From Serpentinimonas maccroryi (GTDB lineage: Bacteria; Pseudomonadota; Gammaproteobacteria; Burkholderiales; Burkholderiaceae_C), in assembly GCF_000828915.1 (NCBI RefSeq), contig NZ_AP014569.1:310001-374000 (forward strand): a DNA stretch of 64,000 nt, written 5' to 3'. A program made the position numbers and the translations under genes. Shown one piece after another: positions 58,902-64,000 of the stretch (the first letter of the stretch is position 1; the number at the start of each line of letters is the position of its first letter). The notes beneath the pieces are model-generated. The model made no database searches. It saw nothing but the letters and a program-made list of their open reading frames with translations, and was not told the origin of the DNA.

Positions 58902-59249
58902 GTGAGCGCACCCGCAGAACCCCACGCCTTCAGCGCCGCCGATCAGCAGGCTGTGTACCGTGCTGTTTGCGATCGGCGCGACATGCGCCACTTCAGCGGA
59001 GCTACGGTGGCTGACGGCGTGCTGCAGCGGCTGTTGTCTGCCGCGCACCACGCGCCCAGTGTTGGCTTCATGCAGCTCTGGCGCTTTATCCGCGTGTGCA
59101 AGTCTGTTTTGTGCCTGGGTCCGGTCGAAATGTTTTATCAAGAGCCCATGCTGCAAACCGAAAACTGCGCACGCTGTTCCGCGCACGCCGACCTGGTGTT
59201 TGAAAACTGCTGGGGCCAGCCGGCCGGGCATGGCAAACCAAGCGCCTGA
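58902..59249 (+). pseudogene. bluB: bluB remnant (5,6-dimethylbenzimidazole synthase) with an in-frame internal deletion
   Basis: The 115-codon frame matches the two ends of BluB and lacks the middle. Residues 18-66 (VYRAVCDRRDMRHF, then LLSAAHHAPSVGFMQLWRFIRV) match the N-terminal flavin-binding part. After a two-codon junction near 59097-59105 the sequence jumps to SVLCLGPVEMFYQEP and LVFENCWG, the last 40 residues of normal BluB. About 110 residues are missing compared with a typical length near 225, including the GWVSxF segment with the catalytic Ser and much of the FMN site. The frame remains open, but it should not make 5,6-dimethylbenzimidazole. A MQPW-to-MQLW change also suggests decay. 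Confidence 0.88.
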
Positions 59250-59250
59250 C

Positions 59251-60276
59251 ATGCTGATGGTCTGGACCTGCTGCGACCAGCCGTTGAGCCTCGGCGGCAT
59301 GGCGCTGGTATTGGTGCTGGTCTTGCTGCTGGCCCTGTGGATTGATCACGGTTTTGGCGAGCCACGTACAAGCCTTCATCCCGTGGTGTGGATCGGTCTT
59401 TACCTCAAAATTTTCGGCCGCATGACTGTGCGTTTCCCGCCTGTGCTCGCGTTTGTGCTGGGGGCACTGGCTTGGGCGTTGGGCGCTGTCTTGACGGGGG
59501 TGTTGGCCTGGGGGCTGCAGGCTCTGGTTTTCTGGCAGCTTGCCGACTTTTCCGCAATGCCGGGCCTGCAGAGCGGGGTGAGCGCTGTGGTGATTGCCTT
59601 GTTGATGGCCTGGCTGCTCAAGTCGATGTTGTCCTGGCGCATGCTGCACGAGGAAGTGAGCGCGGTCGAGGCCGCGTTGCGGCAGTCGCTGGATGCCGGT
59701 CGCGAACGCCTCTCAATGCTGGTGAGCCGCGACACGTCTCAGCTCACCGCCAGCGAGGTGCGTGAAAGCGCGATTGAGTCGCTGGCCGAAAACCTCAATG
59801 ATTCGGTGGTCGCGCCCATTTTCTGGTTTGTTCTGTTCGGCCTGCCGGGTGCCGCGATTTACCGCTTTGCCAACACCGCCGACGCCATGTGGGGCTACCG
59901 CGGTGTGTACCGCGGGGAGCACTGGGAATGGGCGGGCAAGTGGGCGGCGCGGGCCGACGATGTGTTGTCGTGGCTGCCGGCGCGCCTGACGGCTTTGCTG
60001 CTGGCGCTGCTGGCAGGCGGTCTGCCGATTGCAACCCTGCGGGCCGAAGCCGGCAAAACGCCGTCGCCCAACAGCGGCTGGCCGATGGGGGCCATGGCTT
60101 TGGCGTTGGAAGTCAGCCTGCGCAAGAGCGGTGTTTACACACTCAATCCCACCGGCCGGCAGCCGCAGGCGTCAGATCTGGTGGCGGCGCAAAAATATGC
60201 ATCAAATGTGGTCCTAGCCCTTATTCCAATTGCGCTAATAGCCATTGCATTGATAGCAAATTGGGGGCACGCATGA
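59251..60276 (+). CDS. cobD: adenosylcobinamide-phosphate synthase CbiB/CobD
   Basis: The 341-aa membrane enzyme attaches aminopropanol (phosphate) to adenosylcobyric acid. It has DHGFGEPRTSLHPVVWIG (about residues 32-49), SRDTSQLTASEVRESAIESLAENLNDSVVAPIFWF (about 159-193), and the NTADAMWGYR motif (about 208). It has about five hydrophobic segments. ATG at 59251 is one base after the bluB-remnant stop. The last 25 residues come from an AT-richer tract (60190-60268) resembling a dispersed comamonad repeat. The stop overlaps cobC by ATGA. Confidence 0.9.
   Translation: MLMVWTCCDQPLSLGGMALVLVLVLLLALWIDHGFGEPRTSLHPVVWIGLYLKIFGRMTVRFPPVLAFVLGALAWALGAVLTGVLAWGLQALVFWQLADFSAMPGLQSGVSAVVIALLMAWLLKSMLSWRMLHEEVSAVEAALRQSLDAGRERLSMLVSRDTSQLTASEVRESAIESLAENLNDSVVAPIFWFVLFGLPGAAIYRFANTADAMWGYRGVYRGEHWEWAGKWAARADDVLSWLPARLTALLLALLAGGLPIATLRAEAGKTPSPNSGWPMGAMALALEVSLRKSGVYTLNPTGRQPQASDLVAAQKYASNVVLALIPIALIAIALIANWGHA
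60190..60268. repeat. AT-rich tract resembling a dispersed comamonad repeat, forming the 3' end of cobD
   Basis: The sequence AAAAATATGCATCAAATG, then CTAGCCCTTATTCCAATTGCGCTAATAGCC, then ATTGATAGC is far richer in A+T than its surroundings. It resembles, from memory, the CTAGCGCTT...AAGCGCTAGAGGC-type repeat common in Comamonadaceae intergenic DNA. Here it encodes the C-terminal ALIPIALIAIALIANWG of the protein. Confidence 0.4.
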
Positions 60277-61337
60277 GTGCAGAAAAATCCGCAGCCGCGC
60301 GTGGCCACGGCGGACCCGACCACCTCGGGGTGCCGCTTCACGATTTTTCGAGCAACAGCAACGCCTGCGGGCCCTGTCCTTTCGCGCTGGCTGCCGTGCA
60401 GCAAGCCGATGCCAGCCGGTATCCCGACGCCAGCTACACCGCTTTGCGCCAGCAGCTGGCTGGGTTTCACGGTGTGGACGCGCAGCGCCTGGTGTTGGCC
60501 GCCAGCGCCAGCGAGTTCATTTTCCGCATCACCGCGCTCGCCGCCCAGCGCGGCGCCGGCGCCGTCTGGCTGCCGCCGTACAGCTACGGCGACTACGCGC
60601 AGTCAGCCCAGAGCTGGAAGTTGCCGGTGGTTGCGCAGCCGGCGCAGGCGCAATTGCGCTGGGCATGTGATCCGTCCAGCCCGCTGGGCGTCGCTCATCA
60701 GGGACTGGCTGAATTACCCGTCACAGCGGCGCTGTGCGTGCTGGACCGTGCTTACGAACCGCTGCGGCTCAGCGGCGCGCTCGCACTGCCCGACGAAGCG
60801 CTGCAAAAGTTCTGGCAACTCTGGACGCCGAACAAGGCGCTGGGTTTGACTGGTGTGCGCGCGGCTTATGCGATTGCGCCGCCGGGTGCGAACGACGCAG
60901 TGATGCAGTTGGAGAGCCTGGCCCCTTCGTGGCCGGTAGGTGCGCATGGTGCGGCGATGTTGCGAGCCTGGTGCGAACCGGCGGTCCAGCAATGGCTGGC
61001 TGATAGCCTTGTCACGCTGCGCGAGTGGAAAGAGCGGCAGAAGCAGGTTTGTGAATCAATCGGCTGGACCGTGCTGCCGAGCAACGCGAACTTCTTCGTC
61101 TGTCATGCCGGAATTGAGCAGCTTGTGCCGGACCCCGATCCGGGTACGTCCCTGTCTGTGCACCGAGATGGATTGCGGATCAAGCCCGCAATGACAGATC
61201 TGCGCGAACGCGGCATCAAGCTGCGCGATTGCACATCCTTCGGTTTGCCGGGCCATCTGCGCCTGAGCGTGCAAACGCCTGCGGCGCAGGACGCGTTGCA
61301 CCATGCATGGCAAAACATTAGCAAGGCAAGTTCATGA
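60273..61337 (+). CDS. cobC: threonine-phosphate decarboxylase-like aminotransferase (CobC/CobD type) carrying an in-frame repeat insertion
   Basis: The 354-aa PLP enzyme, class I/II aminotransferase fold, normally makes (R)-1-amino-2-propanol phosphate for the B12 nucleotide loop. It has HDFSSNSNACGPCP (about residues 24-37), RYPDASYTALRQQLA (about 50) and the PLP-lysine region LWTPNKALGLTGVRAAYA (about 185-202). The C-terminal RERGIKLRDCTSFGLPGHLRLSVQ (about 311-334) closes the active site. Residues 277-308 are encoded by a 96-bp palindromic element lying exactly on codon borders between NANFFV and DLRERGIKLRD. Activity after the insertion is uncertain. It overlaps cobD and cobQ by 4 bp each. 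Confidence 0.85.
   Translation: MSAEKSAAARGHGGPDHLGVPLHDFSSNSNACGPCPFALAAVQQADASRYPDASYTALRQQLAGFHGVDAQRLVLAASASEFIFRITALAAQRGAGAVWLPPYSYGDYAQSAQSWKLPVVAQPAQAQLRWACDPSSPLGVAHQGLAELPVTAALCVLDRAYEPLRLSGALALPDEALQKFWQLWTPNKALGLTGVRAAYAIAPPGANDAVMQLESLAPSWPVGAHGAAMLRAWCEPAVQQWLADSLVTLREWKERQKQVCESIGWTVLPSNANFFVCHAGIEQLVPDPDPGTSLSVHRDGLRIKPAMTDLRERGIKLRDCTSFGLPGHLRLSVQTPAAQDALHHAWQNISKASS
61101..61196. repeat. 96-bp palindromic element inserted in frame in cobC
   Basis: Ends are exact inverted repeats TGTCAT (61101-61106) and ATGACA (61191-61196). Inside are CCGGACCCCGATCCGG (61128-61143) and TTGCGGATCAAGCCCGCAA (about 61173-61191), each able to form a hairpin. Its length is a multiple of three and it contains no stop in the cobC frame. 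Confidence 0.8.
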
Positions 61338-62812
61338 GCGCAAAAAGCGTGATGGTTTTAGGCACCACCAGCGGTGCCGGAAAAAGTTGGCTGAGCACCG
61401 CGCTGTGCCGTTATTACGCACGTCAGGGTCTGAAGGTCGCGCCCTTCAAGGCGCAGAACATGAGCAACAACGCCCGGGTGGTGGCCGCCGCGTCGGGCTT
61501 AGCGGGCGAGATCGGCTCGGCCCAGTACTTTCAGGCCCTTGCCGCCTGCGCCCAGCCCGAAGTGCGCATGAACCCGCTGCTGCTCAAGCCCGAGGCCGAC
61601 ACGCACAGCCAGGTGGTGCTGCTGGGCGAAGTCAGCCGCGAGCTCAGCGACATGCCTTGGCGCGCGCGCAGCGTACGGGTCTGGCCGCAGATCAGGGCCG
61701 CGCTCGATGCGCTGTGCGCCGAAAACGACGTGGTGGTGATCGAGGGCGCCGGCTCGCCGGCCGAGATCAACCTGCACGCCAGCGACATCGTGAATATGCG
61801 CGTGGCCCGCCACGCCCAGGCGCGCTGTTTGCTGGTGACCGACATCGACCGCGGCGGCGCTTTTGCCCACCTCTACGGCACCTGGGCCCTGCTGCCCGAG
61901 GACGAGCGCGCGCTCATCTGCGGCTTTGTGCTCAACAAGTTCCGGGGCGATGCGGCGTTGCTCGCGCCGGCGCCTCAGATGCTGCACGACTTGACCGGCG
62001 TGCCGGTGGTGGCGACCTTGCCCATGTGGTGGCAGCACGGCTTGCCCGAAGAGGATGGGGTTTTTGATGACCGCAGCCGTGTCGCTGGCGCGCTTAGCCA
62101 GACCATCGCCGTGATCGCCTACCCGCGCAGCAGCAACCTTGACGAGTTTCAGCCGCTCAAGAACGTGCCGGGTCTGCGCCTGATCTGGGCGCGCACGCCG
62201 GCCGACTGCTCCGGGGCCGACTGGATCGTGCTGCCCGGCATCAAAGCCACAGCAGCCGACTTGGCTTGGCTGCGTGCGCAGGGGCTGGACCAGGCGCTGG
62301 CCGCGCACGCCGCACAGGGCCGGGCCGTGCTGGGCATCTGCGGCGGGCTGCAGATGCTGGGCGAGGCGCTGATCGACCCCCACGGCATCGAACCGCTGGC
62401 GCTGGGCAACACCCCCGGCCTGGGCTTGCTGCCGCTGGTGACGGTGTTTGCGGAGCGCAAAACCGTCTGCCACACGAGCACGTCCTTTGCTGAACTGACC
62501 GGCTGCTGGGCGGCGTTGTCGGGCGTGCGCGTGACCGGCTACGAAATCCATCACGGTCAAACGGTGCAGCACCCCGACATGGCGGCCCAAGGCCTAATCG
62601 CGCGCGAGGTCATGCCCGGCCTGGCGTGGCAAAACGCGGCCGGCAACGTACTCGGCTGCTATGTGCACGGCCTGTTCGAACAGCCAGCCGTGCTGCGCGC
62701 CCTGTTTGGCAGCAGCGCGCCCACGCTGGAGAGCGTGTTCGATGGCCTAGCCGATTTTGTGCAAAGCCACTTTGCCCCCGGTGTGCTCGACGCCCTGATA
62801 CGCAAGCCCTGA
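61334..62812 (+). CDS. cobQ: adenosylcobyric acid synthase (glutamine-hydrolysing)
   Basis: The 492-aa enzyme amidates four carboxylates of adenosylcobyrinic acid a,c-diamide. The N-terminal synthetase domain has MVLGTTSGAGKSWLSTALCRYYARQGLKVAPFKAQNMSNNA (about residues 6-46) and the ATP-site segment LLVTDIDRGGAFAHLYGT (about 163-180). The C-terminal class I glutamine amidotransferase domain has the nucleophile Cys in GICGGLQMLGE (about 336-346) and His in VTGYEIHHGQT (about 400-410). Length is typical. It overlaps cobC by ATGA. Confidence 0.95.
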   Translation: MSAKSVMVLGTTSGAGKSWLSTALCRYYARQGLKVAPFKAQNMSNNARVVAAASGLAGEIGSAQYFQALAACAQPEVRMNPLLLKPEADTHSQVVLLGEVSRELSDMPWRARSVRVWPQIRAALDALCAENDVVVIEGAGSPAEINLHASDIVNMRVARHAQARCLLVTDIDRGGAFAHLYGTWALLPEDERALICGFVLNKFRGDAALLAPAPQMLHDLTGVPVVATLPMWWQHGLPEEDGVFDDRSRVAGALSQTIAVIAYPRSSNLDEFQPLKNVPGLRLIWARTPADCSGADWIVLPGIKATAADLAWLRAQGLDQALAAHAAQGRAVLGICGGLQMLGEALIDPHGIEPLALGNTPGLGLLPLVTVFAERKTVCHTSTSFAELTGCWAALSGVRVTGYEIHHGQTVQHPDMAAQGLIAREVMPGLAWQNAAGNVLGCYVHGLFEQPAVLRALFGSSAPTLESVFDGLADFVQSHFAPGVLDALIRKP

Positions 62813-62850
62813 CCCTGCAAGCCCCAACCACGCAAGCCCTGACCATGCAA
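62801..62850 (+). repeat. 30-bp-period direct repeat spanning the cobQ stop and the cobT start
   Basis: CGCAAGCCCTGACCCTGCAA (62801-62820) recurs as CGCAAGCCCTGACCATGCAA (62831-62850), one mismatch in 20. The first copy holds the cobQ TGA; the mismatch in the second copy creates the first ATG of cobT. Confidence 0.85.
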
Positions 62851-63975
62851 AAACTGATGACCATGCCCTTCACCCCGCCCACCCTAGAAGACCTCTTCCA
62901 GCCGGCGCTCTCAGCGCGCCTGCAGCACCGGCTCGACCACAAGACCAAGCCGCTGGGCAGCTTGGGCGGGATCGAAGCCCTGGCGCTGCGCATCGGCCTG
63001 ATTTTGGGCAGCGAAAAGCCCACGCTGCAGCAGCCGCAGCTGGTGGTGTTTGCCGCCGACCACGGCTTGGCGGCGCGGGGCGTATCGGCTTATCCGAGCG
63101 CCGTCACGGCGCAGATGGTGCAGAACTTTCTGGCCGGCGGCGCGGCGGTGAGCGTGCTGGCACGCCTGCACGGCTTGGCGCTGACGGTGGTGGACTGCGG
63201 CGTGGCCAGCCCACTGTCGCCGCAGCCAGGTTTGCAGCTGCGCAAGGTCGCCAGCGGCAGCGCCGACGCCAGCGTCGAGCCGGCCATGACGCCCGCGCAG
63301 TGCGCCGCCGCGCTGGCGCACGGCGTGGCCGTGGTGCAGGGCCTGCCCGGCAACGCCTTGTTGCTGGGCGAGATGGGCATAGGCAACACCTCGGCGGCGG
63401 CGCTGCTGCTGGCGCGGCTCGGGGGTTTGCCGATCGAGGACTGCACCGGGGCCGGTACCGGGCTCGATGCCGCCGGGGTGGCGCACAAAACCGCCGTCTT
63501 GCGCGGCGCCTTGGCTTTGCATGCACAGGCCCGCGAACCGCTGGACGCGCTGGCGGCGCTGGGCGGCTTCGAGATCGCCGCCTTGGTCGGGGCGGTGCTG
63601 CAGGCGGCGGCCGAGCGGCGCGTGATCGTCGTCGATGGCTTCATCACCAGTGCCGCGGTGCTGGTGGCGGCGCGGCTGCAGCCGCGGGTGTTGCAGCGCT
63701 GTGTGTTTGCGCACCGCAGCGGCGAGCGCGGCCACGCCGCCATGCTGCGCTTGCTGGGGGCCGAGCCGCTGCTCGATCTGGGGCTGCGCTTGGGCGAGGG
63801 TTCGGGCGCGGCGCTGGCTTGGCCGCTGCTGGTTTCAGCCTGCGCTTTGCTCAACGAGATGGCCAGCTTCGAATCGGCGGCGGTGAGCGGGCCGGTGGTG
63901 GCCACAGCCTCGGGCGAGGCGGCATGCACCCTCGACGGCGGCGCTGCGCCAAGGCGGACCGATGATGGCGCATGA
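62845..63975 (+). CDS. cobT: nicotinate-nucleotide--dimethylbenzimidazole phosphoribosyltransferase
   Basis: The 376-aa enzyme activates the lower-ligand base to alpha-ribazole phosphate. It has LDHKTKPLGSLGGIEALALRIG (about residues 30-51), VVFAADHGLAARGVSAYP (about 67-84), GEMGIGNTSAAALLLARL (about 173-190) and GFITSAAVLVAARL (about 265-278). ATG at 62845 is used; an ATG at 62863 (MPFTPPTLEDLF) is also possible and lies outside the local duplication. The damaged bluB means the dimethylbenzimidazole used must come from another enzyme or from outside. It overlaps the start of cobS. Confidence 0.94.
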   Translation: MQKLMTMPFTPPTLEDLFQPALSARLQHRLDHKTKPLGSLGGIEALALRIGLILGSEKPTLQQPQLVVFAADHGLAARGVSAYPSAVTAQMVQNFLAGGAAVSVLARLHGLALTVVDCGVASPLSPQPGLQLRKVASGSADASVEPAMTPAQCAAALAHGVAVVQGLPGNALLLGEMGIGNTSAAALLLARLGGLPIEDCTGAGTGLDAAGVAHKTAVLRGALALHAQAREPLDALAALGGFEIAALVGAVLQAAAERRVIVVDGFITSAAVLVAARLQPRVLQRCVFAHRSGERGHAAMLRLLGAEPLLDLGLRLGEGSGAALAWPLLVSACALLNEMASFESAAVSGPVVATASGEAACTLDGGAAPRRTDDGA

Positions 63976-64000
63976 GCTGCGTTGCCTGCTGCTGGCGCTG
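63965..64000 (+). CDS. cobS: start of adenosylcobinamide-GDP ribazoletransferase (partial, runs off the right edge)
   Basis: Only 12 codons are visible: ATGGCGCATGAGCTGCGTTG... encodes MAHELRCLLLAL, matching the usual hydrophobic CobS N-terminus. It overlaps the cobT stop by 11 bp. cobT-cobS is the standard order, so the assignment rests on position and this short match. CobS is the membrane enzyme that joins AdoCbi-GDP to alpha-ribazole. Confidence 0.6.
   Translation, partial: MAHELRCLLLAL

Noticed and set aside
61101-61196. Insertion sequence or MITE with target-site duplication in cobC
   Set aside because: No transposase and no clear flanking direct repeat; described as a palindromic repeat element instead.

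Overview
The window is GC-rich (roughly two-thirds G+C by eye), densely coded chromosomal DNA. It most resembles a betaproteobacterium of the order Burkholderiales, family Comamonadaceae. The grounds are gene content and order: BPSS1780-type membrane protein/thrB/polA; xseB/ispA/dxs; tauE/6S RNA/zapA/zapB-like; glnK-amtB beside comM; a MetH polypeptide lacking its homocysteine domain; and SAH-riboswitch-controlled ahcY with metF. No rRNA, tRNA, CRISPR array, prophage or intact insertion sequence was recognised.

Layout. 0-16 kb: a truncated membrane-protein gene and thrB (minus), polA, a lipoprotein, a nucleotide-sugar transferase and a Rieske oxygenase. These are followed by an isoprenoid block (xseB-ispA-dxs) and a TRAP transporter (dctP, terminator, dctQM), then dut. 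15-31 kb: SlyD-like isomerase, ribosomal oxygenase, a tiny Ala/Pro-rich lipoprotein, argA and hrpA. Next comes a minus-strand chain lptF-lptG-cbiX-cysB-aminotransferase, divergent from pepA-holC, and a SWIB-domain protein. 31-40 kb: TauE/SafE permease, a probable 6S RNA, zapA and a zapB-like gene. amtB-glnK follows, with a sigma-54 promoter and an NtrC-type operator, then comM and a GspE/PilB-like ATPase. 39-51 kb: metH, tyrS, an M23 peptidase, anmK, erpA, rplM-rpsI, rlmJ, metF and ahcY.

The divergent region at 51.3-51.95 kb carries two riboswitches back to back. An S-adenosylhomocysteine riboswitch faces ahcY and a cobalamin riboswitch faces btuB. From 51.95 kb to the right edge runs one B12 uptake, salvage and late-assembly cluster: btuB, a TroA-like cytosolic protein, cobU, btuF, btuC, btuD, cobO, a damaged bluB, cbiB, cobC, cobQ, cobT and the first codons of cobS. 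No corrin-ring genes are visible here. The cluster would import and adenosylate corrinoids and rebuild the lower ligand. The B12 can serve the MetH encoded at 39.4-42.2 kb, which links this locus to the methyl cycle genes metF and ahcY.

The most unusual stretch is 58.23-61.34 kb. Here bluB has lost about half of its coding sequence in frame. A 96-bp element with TGTCAT/ATGACA ends lies in frame inside cobC, a short relative of it sits ahead of cobO, and the 3' end of cbiB runs through an AT-richer tract that looks like a dispersed comamonad repeat. No wholly new system was identified; the strongest leads are this repeat-invaded B12 segment and the paired riboswitches.
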